A stretch of DNA of 64,000 bases from Callaeas wilsoni (taxonomy: Eukaryota; Chordata; Aves; Passeriformes; Callaeidae), in NCBI GenBank assembly GCA_013398955.1, contig VWPU01004423.1:1-64000 (forward strand), read 5' to 3'. The position numbers and the translations under genes are program-made. The notes below the pieces were generated by a model that worked only from the letters and a program-made list of their open reading frames with translations, did not search any database and was not told the DNA's origin. Positions within the stretch are counted from its first letter, which is position 1, and each line of letters starts with the position of its first letter. Positions 40,101-55,100 of the stretch are shown here, piece after piece.

Positions 40101-43100
40101 GTCCACGTGGAACAGCAGCTGGCCCGGGGCACCGGCCGGCTCACACACGCCCAGCAAGGACAGGTCTAGGGGCTGCACCCCGCCAATCGCCACCGTGAGG
40201 GTGCTGCTCACACGGGAGCTCAAGGGATGCCTGCTGGCTGAAGGGAAAGAAGGGAGAAGTGTTCACGCAAGAATCACCCTGGGCTGTGGCATCATGCTTG
40301 TCACCACTATTTGCTGGGTGCCCTGTTCATTCCTGACCCAAGTGGACTGCAATCCATCCCAATTCCCACCATGCCTTCAGCAAATCACTTCCCACCTTGG
40401 TTTCCCCATTACAGACCTGAAAGCCAGCACACTCTGGCTGGCCCTGCAGAGAGTCTAGTAAAGCTTCATGTGGAATAAAGGATAAGTAACAACTCTACTT
40501 GATTCAGGAAGGGATTTCCCCCCAAGATGTTTTGTCACTGGTTTTACACTGATGATAAAGGGTGCTGCTGCAAAGACGTGCCTGCACACCTAACCTGGTA
40601 CCTTCACCCCTTACCAGGCACCTTCACACCGTACCAGATAGCTGCACCCCTAACCTGGTACCTTCACACCTAACCTGGTACCTTCACCCCTTACCAGGCA
40701 CCTTCACACCGTACCAGATAGCTGCACCCCTAACCTGGTACCTTCACACCTAACCTGGTACCTTCACCCCTTACCAGGCACCTTCACACCGTACCAGATA
40801 GCTGCACCCCTAACCTGGTACCTTCACACCTAACCTGGTACCTTCACCCCTTACCAGGCACCTTCACACCGTACCAGATAGCTGCACCCCTAACCTGGTA
40901 CCTTCACACCTAACCTGGTACCTTCACCCCTTACCAGGCACCTTCACACCTAACCTGGTACCTTCACACCTTACCAAGCACCTTCACACCTTATCAGATA
41001 CCTTCACACCTAACCTGGTACCTTCACACCTTACCAGGTACCTTCACACCTTACCAGGCACCTTCACACCTTACCAGGTACCTTCACACCTTACCAGGCA
41101 CCTTCACACCTTACCAGGTACCTTCACACCTTACCAGGCACCTTCACACCTTACCAGATACCTTCACACCTAACCTGGTACCTTCACACCTAACCTGGTA
41201 CCTTCACACCTTACCAGGTACCTTCACACCTTACCAGGCACCTTCACACCTTACCAGGCACCTTCACACCTTACCAGGCACCTTCACACCTTACCAGGCA
41301 CCTTCACACCTAACCTGGTACCTTCACACCTTACCAAGTACCTTCACACCTAACCTGGTACCTTCACACCTTACCAGGTACCTTCACACCTTACCAGGCA
41401 CCTTCACACCTTATCAGATACCTTCACACCTAACCTGGTACATTCACACCTAACCTGGTACCTTCACACCTTACCAGGTACCTTCAGACCTAACCAGGCA
41501 CCTTCACACCTTACCAGGCACCTTCACTTAGAAATCCATGTACATGCACATCTTATGAAACCAAAAAGTTGGAGAAAAATAGCTGCTGACTCTCCATAGC
41601 CACCACAGAACTGAATTCCAAAAATGTGACTGCATGAACACTTCTCCTGGCTTTCAAATCTACTGCTGGAAGTCTGTCAGCTCAGTCACTTCATCTTGAG
41701 AGACACTCACCTTCTTCACACTCTCTGGTCTGTGTATTGCCATAGAAACCCTGGCCACAGGCAGAAACACAGATCTTATTCTTCAGAAACATGGTGCTGT
41801 CACAGAGGTGGCACAGGCTGCCACTGTCACACTCCAGGCATCCAGGAGGACAAGCTGCATCGGATGGAAAGCACAACCCCACTGAGAAACTGCAAAACCA
41901 GTGCAGCCACTGGTGTGCAGAGCTGTCCCCAGGGTCAGAGCAGAAACACCACTATGTGTGTCTTACCTACCTGACAAAAAGAGTCAAAAGAGTGGGCAAA
42001 GAGTTATGATAGAAGTTGGCAAGAAGATCCTTCCTCATGTGACCACTGTGCCTGCATCAAGCTCGCTGTGCTTACCTGTGCACTCGCGCCGTGCCTCGTC
42101 TGTGTAATATCTCTGCCCACATTTGGGAACACAAAGACTGCCCAGGAGGAAGAATGGGGCTGGGCAAAGGCTGCACTTGTCTGCTTGGTGGCACTGAAGG
42201 CAGGGTTGATCACACCCTAAAGAGACACATGCAAAGAGTTCAGCTTGACAGCTCCTGGGAGACATGCAGGGAAACATGCTGGAAGAAATGCTCCATAAAA
42301 ACTCACTCTGGCACGTGTCTGATTCCGGGAAAAAAGCTGGAGGGCACTCTTCCACACAGGCTCCTTCGTGGAAAATGTGGCCCTCCATGCACTGCAGACA
42401 GTCAGTCCTTTGGGGACCTTTGCAGGCGTTACAGCTCCAGTCACACTCTGGAAGAAAACAAAAATCAGTTCAGGGCACTCACCCTGCACAAGGGCTTAGC
42501 ACTTGGGGTCTACAAGCTGCGGGAAAATATCACTTATTCCCATTATGGAATGCTCTGCTGGGGAGCTCTGGAAATCTTTCAAGTCACGTGTCTTTTAAAT
42601 CACTCCAAACTGCTGTTTCTGCAGCCATCCAGTGGTGCAGGACTGAAGAAGACAGAGACAGGTAAGTAGGGGAGGCCAGATAAGCCCCCTAAAAGAGACT
42701 TATCCTGGCAAGTTCACTCGTTTTCAGCTGACCCGTGACTAAATGAATTGCTGGACCTGACCCCTGAAAACTTCGCTGGCTCAGTTACAAAATCATTTAC
42801 AAGAGAGCGATTTGCAATAATCTTGTTCCACTGAAAGGTTCAAGTATGTGACAGCAGGCTGCCCAAAAAGAGAAAAAAAACTCCAGAAACATTGCAAGCA
42901 ACCTGTCACTGAACAATTTCCCCCTTCCCGCACCCTTTTTAAAGCAGGCCACCTGCATGGCTCTTCCTGCCATGTAACGGATTCTTAGCCAAGGCACTTG
43001 TATTTATTTCTTTTTTTCTTTCCTTTTTTTTTCCCTTTCCTTGAAACCAGCAGCGCATTTTTCACCTCTGCAAGTGTTGCTGGAGAAATCCAGGTAATAC

Positions 43101-46100
43101 TGCTGAGCACAGCTCTGGTACTGGCACTCCCCAAAGAGCAGGACCTTGGCTGGATCTCTGCAGGACGTGCAGCCGGCGGCCGAGTCGCAGCTCCGGCACT
43201 GGCTGCTGCAAGCTGTGGGAAGACATGGAAAATCGGTGTCATTCCTGACGCACCAGCCGACTGCACAGGTAAAAATGGTGTTATCCTGCTGCCTTGCTAC
43301 TCCTCTTATCCTCTGGGGAGACTTCAGAGCTTTTGCTTGTTGTGTTCCTTTCCACATTCTCCAAAATGTAGAGAGTCTCGTTCCATTTGGAATAGGCTGG
43401 AATGTCCCCTCACGCTGCTTCTCACTCTCCTCAGGACTGGTCAGGGTAAAACACTGACCCTGAATCCAAATCCCCAAATAAGAGCTTTCCTTGTCTCTGT
43501 TTTTAAAATTTCCTTTATGCAACCTGCATTTCATACAACTCTTTACCCAGAAACACATAAATTTGGAGAGCAGAGTAGACTGCTGCAATGCTTGGTGGGA
43601 CCAAAGGCCCATTTAATTTCACTTAACGTTTCCGCCTTTTTATCTGCACGCAGTGTGAAATTCTGGAGCTGCAGGGAGCAACAAAGATGCCAGGAAAAAA
43701 ATAATTCAGGGATTTACTGAATCTAGGATCAAAGTCCAGAGGTTCAGAATATTTCAACTCACCTCTTTCATGTCCAGGAACTAAACTTTGCAGGAGGCTG
43801 TACTAACAGTTTGGGTGATAAATACTGACGTGTTAATTCAAAACACAGTTTTATAACCAAAAAAACCCCTCCAAATACCAAAGTGAATGTGAAAATACCC
43901 AAGTTGCTCTCATTGGAGCAAGAACTCAGTGTTTTTCAAAAGAGTTACTTGTTTTAGCTCCTCTAAAGAACGTCACAGAAGGTCTGTATTTTATTGATGT
44001 ACAGATGATTTCTAGCACAATGTTTACCTGAAGAATCTAGCAGCTGCTTTTAGGTCCTCTGGTGCCACTCTGATTTTTCTTCACTTAAGAATACTACATG
44101 AAAAAATTACTTTTTTAAAGTGCTCCAAAGAACCAACTATTAAAAACACAGTAAAACATTCTACATGAGGCCTAAATCCATGGAAATCAGGCTACCCATG
44201 GAGGCATGCCAGAAGAGTGAGCAAAAACTCTATCTGGAAGCAAACCTGTCTGCTTGTTTTATCAGCTCGACTCCATATCTGCATTTTTAAGCCCATGAAG
44301 GACTCGTTAAGCTTCTCACTGCTCCTGGGCCAGGATGTCATTGAGTTTAAAAATATCCCCCAGAGCCCAGACGTGCACTCAGCATCTCTCTGAACCTCAT
44401 TCCAACCCCGAGTTCCTCAAAAGTGCAAAGAGACTAAAATAAACGTTGAAGAGAGATCAGATTTTCTCAGCCTAACAGCCAACCTCCGATTAAACAATCT
44501 TCATTCCCTCGAAGTGGCAGTTTCCCAGCAGCCTGGGACAATTTGTATCTCTGTGGCTTATCAGCAGCACTTGAAAAGGCACAAGTGACACTTGGAATGA
44601 CAAAAATCCAACACACTTGGCCTTGAGCCTCCTGCTCCAAGGATTACAAACACTTCTTAAAAAGCCATTTGCAATAAGGAGATTAGAGAAGTTGAATGGG
44701 CTTGCAAAAAAAAAAATCTATTTGCAGTTGAGCCCCTGAACCAAATTCAGGAAGGGTGCAAGCCTCAGGAACATTCCAGGTCTACCCTGATATCCTGAGG
44801 CAGGAGCTATCAACAGGAAAGCTTTCATTAGAAAGGGGCATGTTAATTAGGAAGGGAGATATTCTGGTGCAGCAAGCTATAAGAGAATCAATCCCTGCTG
44901 CAGGAGAAAGCTGAGTATTTTGTAGAGCTTGTAGGAAACTAGCCAGAACAGCAAGAATCCTTTTTATAAATTCCTATTTTTCATTACTTTCCTTTTTTCA
45001 TTATTACTGAAGAGCCTTCTTTTTTTTTCCTCAGCAAAAGAGTGGTACAAGTCCTTCCAGCTATTTCCTTGAACTTATGTAAGGTGTCTCCATTTCTGCT
45101 GATCAGATGGAAATAATAGTTTCAGGAGAACCATCTATTTCAACAAAAGGCAGGTAAAGCTGACAAGCACATCGGTTTTCTCCTACAGGACCTCATCAGT
45201 GACAAAATTGGGTCTAGGTCGGATGACACTGATACCTGGACTCAGTGCAACAGAGTCATTTTATCATAAATCGGGAGAACTTAAATCAGGCTAATGCAGG
45301 ACTTCCTAAACTGAGTGCCCAGGTCCACAGTGACCAAACCACTTAAGCATTCACTCATTTTTAGGTGCGTGTAATATAGTGGGACGATTCAAGCAGGGCT
45401 TTTTCCTGGTTTTTGTATCTTTGGACCACACCACTTTGCCTTTTGGAACGTCAAGCCCAATAATTATGAGAGGAATAATCCAGGGCCAGAGTGAACACAG
45501 AACAATAAAGGAAAAGAAAGGACCTGAGAGATCCACAAAGGATAGCAGGAGTAGGATAAAACAACACCAGATCAATTCCACCAGATCATTAGGATCAGCT
45601 CGGGTCTGTCAGGGCTGTGCCTACCGTTTCTCCTTGGGTTTCACATGAGGAGAAATGGACATAAATGCTGCAACACGGCTTCCAGGGCATGTACTGGCAG
45701 GTAGTGCAGCGGGGAGGGGGTTTGCCTTAGTGAGGATTGATTAAAACTGGTCTCAACTTGCCAAATTTTCATCAAGTCCAGAATCCATCACAGCGAAACC
45801 CGCACAAATGCTCCTGCAGATTTTTACAGCAGGACACAAAGCCTCTTGTCTTCGAGGTCAATAACAAAACTGCAACTGTTTTCAAATTTCAGTCATGCTG
45901 TAGGCTCTGCTCCTGAGGCTGCTCATCACCTCTGTCAACTCACATCGCATTTTTAGGCACTTGAACCCTTTCTTTTCCAGGCAACAGGAACAGTGAGCGA
46001 AGGAACAAGAAAAGACACGTTGGTAAACGCAGTGAGGAAAGGAGAGATGGCTGGGGTAGAGGCACTCACGTCTGCAGGTCTGACTGCCATCCCTGAAGTA

Positions 46101-49100
46101 TCCCGGGGAACAGAGCGGAGCGCACGCGCCCGTGTGGGACAGAACCAGGCTGGCGTTGCAGGAAGCACAGGAGAAAGGGCCCTCGCCAGTGCAGGTTTTA
46201 CAGGAAGGGTGGCACCCTGCAGGGAGAGCAAAAACCAGCGTTTCTGTTCAAGGAAAAGCAAGTCTTAGGGCAAGTCCCACAAGCTTCAGCAGAAACGCTC
46301 TCAGACACTGAGAGTATGGATGGTGAGCAGCAGAAATTCCTGCTAAGTCTTAAGCCCCCAGTGGTGCACAGTGCTCAGGAGCAGAAAGACAGCCACATCT
46401 CACCTCCTGACAGATGAAATGGCTTTATTTGTGCTCTGTGTGCCTTATGCATCAGCTCTCCCCTCTCCTCTCCTTTCTCTCTTTTTTACCCTCTTCTCTT
46501 CAACCTTCCCTTCTTAACAAAAGCCCTTACAGGATCTGGCCAGGACTCGTCTAACAGAAAAAAGTGAAAAAGGGGCAAGCACATATCTCCCTCTCGTGCT
46601 TTCTCTCAACTAGCTTCAGGTCAGATGCTCTTTGTCTATGTAGGGACCATGTAGTGCTTTTCTGACAGTTCCACACTTCCCTGAAGATTCACATCCACCT
46701 CTTCAGCAGGAATTGCACTGAGGGAGACCACATTATCTCCATGCACCCTCTCCCCACTTCCCTCATGACTTTTCAGGCTCATTTCTTAGTCTGACCAAAG
46801 AGATTTAAAATATCACCGTGGCTGAGGCCATCATACCCTATTACTTTCTCCAGAGAGGTTATGTACAACATCATTAGTCTGTTTTACTTCTTGACAGGCC
46901 TTTACCTAAAGATTGATGCCATCATTACACCTATCACGACAGGTGCAAAATTAGTCATGAGTGAGAGTGGGCAAAGGAATCAGAAGCGGCCACACAGAGC
47001 TGTGCTGAGGATCTTAAAAGCCAGAACAAAATGTCCTATGAGTTTTGACATAGCCTGAAAAATGAAAAACTCCTTTTAAGTGAAACCTATCAAGCAAAGC
47101 AAAGAAATGCTATCCCTAGGCTTAAATTTCCAGGAAGGCAAAACCTCTCTCTCTCAGGGGCCTCTCCAATCAAGTGACACAGAGGACGTTTCATACGGCT
47201 CTGAGATCTCATTTGTCAAAAACAGGTAAATAAACACACAGCTCCTAGAATGTTGGAATGAAGCTTTGAAATATTACCCACCCTAAACTAGATTAGGAAA
47301 TGCCACTTCCTGCAAAAGGAGCATCTACATTGTGCTGAATATCTGCTCTTGGTTCTTTTCTCTGAAACTGAAGTGCAATACCCTTTGCTCAGCTCTGAGC
47401 TTTACCGTGTGTCTGTCAGCCACAGAACAAGAAGAGGAACCTACTTCCTTCTAAGGGCCCAGCGAATATAAAGCACCTCAGACAATGACTGGAATATGAA
47501 ATCACATCAACAACAAAAAAGTGGAGGAGATGCAGAGACACCTTAGAAAATAAAATGTGCCACGGGTGCTGCATCCATTGCGCCAGCCTAAAAGGCTGAA
47601 TGAAATTGGCTTTCTGGTTTAGGAGCTGCTACAAGCCACCACCTTTTGGGTCATTACTGCAGCAAGACGAGCCTCAGCAACAGACCTCAGTTACGGTGAT
47701 ATTCCATCTCAGGCTGCAAAATATCCTGAGCAACTCCCACCAGCAAGAGTTCTGCTCCCAGTGCAGTGTCCTGCCTCTACTAAACAGGAGCCATTTCACG
47801 GAACTTCTGACAGGGATGCAGGCAGTGCATCCTTGTGAGGATATCCTCGAGGCACGTGTGGGAAGCACTCACTTTGGCAGGCCCCGTCACGGGCGTAGTG
47901 TCCCGGAGGACAGTCAGGAAGGCAGCGATCCCCCAGCAGCAGGTGACGGCCGTTCTGGCACTTCAGGCAGACGCTGCCGCTGTCCCGCAGGTTGGCCACG
48001 CACTGCCGGCACAGGGAGTGGCAGTCTAGAGGGAGCAGGGAACAAGGGACACTGAGCACGGAGGGACAGCACAGAACTTGGCTGAGAACTCCAGGGAGGC
48101 GTCAGGGACGGAACTTTGAGAGCGCATCCTGCTGCCTGAAACGCCCGCATCCGAGGAGGGTTTTTTTCCTCTTCTTTCCTCTTGCCTCCTCCTCCCCTTC
48201 CTGAGCACCACAGCATGTTCCCTTTTCCTCTACATCCCTCCTGCCTCACTCAAGCATCCTCTTTCCCATCCTTAAGTGAGCTTGGGAAAGCTCTGCACAA
48301 AGCCAGCTCAAAGCCCTTTGCTTCCCAAGACCTTTCTCTTGGGTGCCTCTGCCTACAGGTTTCTCTTTACCTCTGCTGGGAGCCCCAGGCACTCACCTCC
48401 CCCTGCTCCCACATGGAAAAACGAGGAGCACAACCTGTACAGCTGTATGACCTTCTCCTGTAGTTCCTGCTGTTCACATTTTCCCACGCAAACAACACAT
48501 CCATACCCTGAAACAGCCACTGCAGCCCTCAAAGCCAGGCCAAGAGTGGCATCAGAGTGCCTCAAAACCTTTTCCTTTTTCCATTTTTCCCCGGCAGGAC
48601 ACAAGCTTGTGTCTCCTGACCTCTGCCTGAACTTAGGTGCTTCGAAAGGTTTGACAACAAGGCTTTTGTGTGCACAAAGGTGCAGTGTAAGGCAACCTGG
48701 AAGCCAAATTAATCCTCATTATGGTAATTGAGAAAATTATAAAGGAAATGACGACTGTCTTGAAAGACATGTAACAATGAGGCTTGATTTGAGTACCTGG
48801 CCTCTTGTCAGATTTCTGCTGCAGGTTCACCTTTCTGTCTTTTGTCTCTTGTGACAGCATTACTACAGTTTGTCAGGCAATCTAATTTTACAAGCTGAAG
48901 ACAGGCTCGCGTGGGAGCCGGGAGGAATGCTGCATCCGCAGACCGGAGCCTCGCCCCGGCTGACGCCTCCTGCGTGTCACACACAGGTGGTTCTTACCAA
49001 ACACTGCTGCAAAAGCCCAGAAGCAGCTCAGAAATTGATCCTGATCCAGGCCCTGAGCACCTGTAATTTGTATGCACAGAGCTGGAGGCGGGGTGAAGAG

Positions 49101-52100
49101 CTTCAGGCACTTATAACCAATAAAATTAACATAAATCCAATTAGTTTTTTGTACTTCCACATTTACCTGGTAATATGTTGACTCTCCTTACTGCTAAAAT
49201 AATACTCCTCCAGTTTAATCTCTTGGTGGAGCCACTGGTCTCTAATAAAGAGCTTTGGCAGGGTATAATGAGTAACAAATCTGGTCAAAAGGTTTCATAA
49301 ATGGAGCATAAAAATGAGACTGAGAAAATGTAGGGTATCCAAACAGTCAGTATCTGCAGTAAAAAACCCTGCATTTTCCCAAACTAACATTTAAAAATCT
49401 AAGTATCTACAAAACTCTGTGCTGCTGCAGCAGAGTTTTCTCTTCACAAGCCTCTATTTTTGCTCCTACGAGTGGAAAGAGTTTTCTCAGTTACTGTTTT
49501 AGGATGAATCAGCCCCATCGCTCTCTTGTTCCTTTGCAAGCCTGGAGATCAAAGCGCGCACAACACCAACAAAAAACCCAGGGCTGACGCTCATGGTGAA
49601 TTTGAGGGACATTGGGGAGCGAGTGAGAGAGGGAGGGAAGAACTGAAGTGCTTTGTTTAGGGAGAGATGATTTCACTTTTTCACAGCAGGCTCCCTTTGA
49701 AGCGAGGACTAACAGAAGGGAGATGTTTTCTTTGTGCTTCTCAATAACACCCCATAGCCCTACTTGTTTCCTGCTTCTGCCTTCTCCCTGTCAATCCTTC
49801 CAGTAGCTCAGCCAGCTGGGCAGGTTACAGCCTGTGGGATTTGGGGTTTCTGGAGCCTTCACATCCCCAGCTGGTTGCAGGTCAGTGCAACACAAGTTAG
49901 TTAATTCCCTTCGACCTCTTCAGTATCCAAACTGGATTCTTAGGAAGTCTGTCACCACTTGGCTTGTAGTCCCAATGCCTCCCTCCTCATCGTTCTGAGA
50001 CTGCTGATCTTCCTCCCACTCTCCAAGCAAAATGTTTTCCTGCTCCCCTTCCACCTGGCTCTGATTTCCTCCTTGTTCACCTCCGTGCAAAAATAAACCC
50101 CTGTCACGTTCCCTTATCACTCATCTTCCTATAAAGCAACTTTCATGCTAAAGTAGAATGGAATTACTTACATGGATTTCCAGAGTTACTTGACTTCCAC
50201 ACCCTCTTCAGCTTCCTCTTAGCAAATAAAGCAAGAAAATGGTGCCCTTCCTATATGGAAATTATCTGTTACAGATAGTTCTAAGACAAAAGAGGCTGTT
50301 GGGGAGACAAGACCATCTCTGAAGCGTTTGTGAATGCTCACAAAGGAAACCAGAGGCATTTCTGCCTCTCAGCTCCACCATTTGCTAAGCAATCACCTGC
50401 TCATATTGTTTAAACACATTTCCCCTCTTAGAGGCTCTTCAGAAAAGTGTTTCCTGATGCAAGTTTTGTGCTGTACTCTAAGGTGAGACCCGAGGTTCAC
50501 AACAGAGCAAAACTTAAAATCAGCACTGAAAACACCACACACTTTATAGGCACCTCGACGTGCAAAAAGTCTCTGGTGTCTTGCAGTAAATCCACAAAGA
50601 AAATCAGTGTGGTTGGTTTAAAAGGATCTGCAACATGGACCAGGATGTTTGGCTTGTTTTGGCTGTTGGAACGTTTTTCTTGTCTCTCTTTTCCAAGACC
50701 TGGAAGGGAATCTGTCACTCAGACAAGCAAAGTGAATTCCTGGTGAAGTGCAACCACATTTGCAGGGGTCTGCCTGCATCCTGTGAGAGCTTCCCTAGGC
50801 AGAGTGAAGTAGGAGATGCAGCTGGATGGTGCCTGGCACAAAGGAGCCCAGACCAAAGCAGGGAAAGGATTTCTCCTCCTCTGGCAGCCCAGCTGCTGAT
50901 TCTGTAGGAGGCTGCACACCAGTGAGTAAGCGGAGCTAAGCCCCTCTTGCTCTGCTCAGGGAAACTCCAGCTCTCTGTGATGATACCGATGTCTCTCTAA
51001 AAGGACAGCAACAGCTCATTAATTTTACAAGGAACTGAGTATATTTCTTGTTGTCGGAGCGTCCCTTCCGGAATTTTAAGAGCAAGGCAGCAAAGGTTGT
51101 TACAGGCCCCCTCCTGAGCGAGCTCTTCTGGTTTAGCTTTGAACATTTCCCCAGTTGCACACAGGCTAAGAAAGCAAGGGCCTGCGGAACACAGGGATTG
51201 GGAGTTCCCCTGCAGCTGGGAGTTAAGACCAGACTCCAAGGGATTCTGCATCAGTTGGTGTTCCCAGTCTTCTTTCACACCTCTGCATTTGTCTAATTGC
51301 TCTTCCATGCAGTCAGGAAAAGACCAGCAGGGAAGCTTCCAGATCAACGAGGAAACCTGAACCCAGAAAAGCGAGGGCAGGGCTTTATGAGCAGGACCAC
51401 GTAGCAATGGTTGGGTTTTTTAGGCTGGCGATTGAAAAGTTTCCTGAAGCTGAAGTCGGCTTGGACAAGAGGGAGAGGGAAATCACGGAGTGTTTTTGAA
51501 CTAGGAAAACAAAAGCCACGGAAGCCGTGGGATTCAACAGGGGATAACTAAAGTCCCAAGCACATTCCCGTACATACATTTGAGCTATAAAATAAAATGA
51601 ATCAATTGAGCACTCTCAGGGAAGAATTGGCACAAATTCTGCGTGCCCAAAACGGAGCTCAGAGACTTATTGATTTTTTGAAACTTGAGGACATTTTGTC
51701 TTTCTTCTGCTTAAATGTGAAATGCTTATTTGATTAACTGCTGAAAACAAGACCTTTTTCTTTTCCTATTAACAAAGCAAATGTTCCAATCCTCATTCAG
51801 GTAACACGCACAATAACCCCATTAATTCCCGGGCAATGGTTTGGAGTGACAGTTGGTTTTCTCCAGCCTCTGTGAAAGATTTTCCCCTCCAGGTCCATAA
51901 AGCATGGTAGGTGACTATAATGCACAGCAGGCCCTGTAAGTCGTAACACAATTCTGCCTGGAGGGTCGGGAATTAAAGATAAATGGGAAGATAATTGTAA
52001 AAATATATTGCTTTGGGAGGCGAAGGAAAAAGCTTTGTTAGATTCCGATGCAAATCATATCTTATGAGAGTGTCAGGGGTTTTAATGTTCTCTTTTATGG

Positions 52101-55100
52101 GACAGCTGCTCTTTAACTGATAATTAATAACTTGCAAGGGCAAATTTAGCATTTCAATCAGTGCTGAATGAGAAGAATGAGTGAAACTTAACAACCTGGA
52201 TGTGGAGCTCTTTATCTCTAGGAGAACTGGTGACAAACATCCTCTGCTTAAACATCAGACATAAATTTAGCACAGAGAGCAACACGCTTCAGACTGCAGA
52301 TCTGGGGCCAAAGCACAACTTTCTTGTCAAGGCAGAAAACCTCATTTATGTTCCTCTGCAAGGGTTCTCACAGCTTCAGTGGGACAAAGAAATATCAATG
52401 AGTCCAAGCACGTGGATGTGGAGGGTTCCCGTGCCACAAGGAACACTCACTCTCCACACTGCCCGAGGGAACCCACTGCTTCCAACTCCTGCCCAGCACT
52501 CTGACATCTCCCTGATCACCTGGGATTTGGGGAGCAGGATAATTGGTCCATGACACCAAACAAAGGGATAATTAAAGCAGTAGAATAAATCCTCCTCAGA
52601 AAGAATCCTGGTCGATGATAAATGGTGCTAAGGTTTTCCCAACGAAATTTACAGCTGGAAGGCCGCTTTTCCATGGGACTTTTTCATAGTGAGCATAATG
52701 CAAATTAATGGGGAAATAAGGTGGAAGAAATAAAGTGCACAGAGCTCTGATGTGCCAGGATATTCATAAGTACCACTGTATCCTCTGAAACTGTACGGGG
52801 CAGAGCCACCTCCTTACACTGAAATGCTGAATTTTTTCCAGATTGTAATTATTGGACTGTATGAAACATCTTGATTCCCCAACCTGAATTCCTAAGGAGC
52901 TGTACAGTATTTTTAAGATATTCTCTTACTCCTCACACACCTTCTCTCCCTGCTCTTTTTGTCTCTGCAGACAAAACAATCCCTGTTGTTTAAACGGAAG
53001 ATGAAGAAATGGTTCATAAAATTAATCTGTGGAGAGCAAAGAAACAAGTCTTTCATAAAAAAACCAGCCAAGACATAGATGTAAGCAAAGAGAAGTCTCT
53101 GTGAAAGGGAATCATATTAAACTGAGAACAATAGCCTCTCAATGGATATATTTATTACTTCTAATGCATTTTTCCCTTTTCTTAGGATTCCTTATCTCAT
53201 TTGGAACTGTTCAGCCTGGATTAAGCCTCACGCACCGTAGCTTTTTTTGATAAAGAAAAAAAAATGGCTTGATAAAGCTCAGAAATTGCTGGAGCAGTTC
53301 CCAGGATATGTTTATACGTGTCCGTGTGACGGATTAAAAGCGATTTTTCTTTTTAAACAGATAAATGCAATCAGTGGTTTCAGATGATGAGCTTAAGTGC
53401 AGGCACTGAGCACCCACACAGAATAACCCCCACCCAGAAATCCTATTACCTCCCAAAAATGCCCACAGCAACGCTTGCTGTGCCAGCTTTTCTTTAGGGC
53501 CCCATAAACTGCTCCTTTGGATCACAAATTTTAACTTAACTCCTTTTCTGGAGGGTCTGAGCAGGACCTAAGCAGCTTTGCTGGCAGTGTGAAGCGGCAG
53601 TTTGATGGCACAGGCAGCTCACCCCACAGCAGCTGCCCGTACTCACCCACACAATACCCCACCAGGTTGAGGTACTGCTCCTCCTTGCAGCCTGTCCTGC
53701 ACTTCCCACGATCCAGAGTGGCATGGGGGTGGCAGGTTGAGCACTCCCAATCAGAGGGGCCGTGGCACGTCTTGCAGGATGGATGGCAGGCTGAGGAAGA
53801 AAATCAACACTCCTAGTTAGGCTCCTGGTGCACCCTCTCCCCTCCCTTCCCAAAACACCAGCTCCCACCCTCATGTACTCCTACAAAACATGGGCATAAA
53901 ATGGTCTAATGGCACCAGGGACTGCAGGGTTGTGGTTTGGAAGGCTCTTACATCCTCATTTTGAATAAACAGGAAGAGGAATGGGTTGTCAGTTGGAGAA
54001 ATGTGATTTGTTCCCTGCATTAATCAAAGTATAGATCTACACACAATGTAAGAGAGAAAGATTGGCCCTGTTATTCCTCCCTTCAGCATATGCTTGTGCA
54101 TATATAAAAAAAGAGAGTGGGATGCACAGGGGAGATAAACTTCTCTTGGGACTGTATGAACACCATTGTGGAGTTTGATGTGCATGAGAGAAAAACTGAG
54201 CAACGATTTCTCCACCAAGCCCTCCCAGACTGAAACCTCTAAAGCAGGAATGCCCTGCCAGCTCATGAGCCATTCTGTCTGCTGACAGAGATGGCAGAGA
54301 AAGTGGCTTAAGAGTGCTCAAAAATATTTCATGGACTGCTTTTGTATCCTTCCAGCTTTAAAGACAGGTGCCAGATTTCCATGCTACAGATCTGAGGGAG
54401 ATAAAAACACTAACAGTCAGTAAAAAATTCTTAACAACTACTTTCAAAGCTCTTTATGAAGAAAAGGACACAGCTTGCAAGATGCCACTTTCCTGACACT
54501 GAAATTTTGTTTCTAAGACATTTATATAAGCCTGAAACCACATAAAGCAGCAGCCAGCAGTTACCTCAGCTCTAAGGTGGCAGTGCACACCTCAGAAATG
54601 ATGAATCTTTACAACGGCCTGCCAAATCAATTTATTTATAGAGTTGTTCCTGGGCTGAATAAATTGAATAAATAGAGCAATGGACTTTAGAAAAGGTTTT
54701 TCTCTCTAAATTTGAGGCTTTGCTTAATCAAAGCATTTTATTTTTTGGTGTTGTCCATTAAAGAGTTTTTTCCACAGCACACATGCTAGGAACACCATCT
54801 TGAAATCAAGCACAAAATACCTTCAGGGAAACAGTCCTGAGGAGCAAAACTGAGTATAATTTATGATTCCAAGTGTACATCTCTCTCCCATTAGGAGGAG
54901 ATATCCATTCCCTGAAATTGGACTACCCTGCTCTCCCCTGAAAACACTTGAACAGCTTCATAAAAATCTGACAGCATCTCTAATTCCATAGAGAACTGCA
55001 CCCCGGGACGTGCATGGAATGAGACCCGGCAGGGCAAGGTGCAGGTGCACTCACGGGAGCAGCGATGGCCGTGGCTGAACAGCCCCTCAGGACACTCGGG

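Noticed and set aside
40575..41527. A CRISPR-like array
   Set aside because: Units are contiguous 20-bp tandem repeats with no unique spacers, in a vertebrate intron.
42998..43720. A 240-codon plus-strand open frame
   Set aside because: It overlaps the furin-like exon at 43066-43212 in antisense and has no recognisable domain.
48026..53646. A nested gene in the largest intron
   Set aside because: Open frames are short, lack conserved patterns and show no start or splice context. No RNA gene was recognised.
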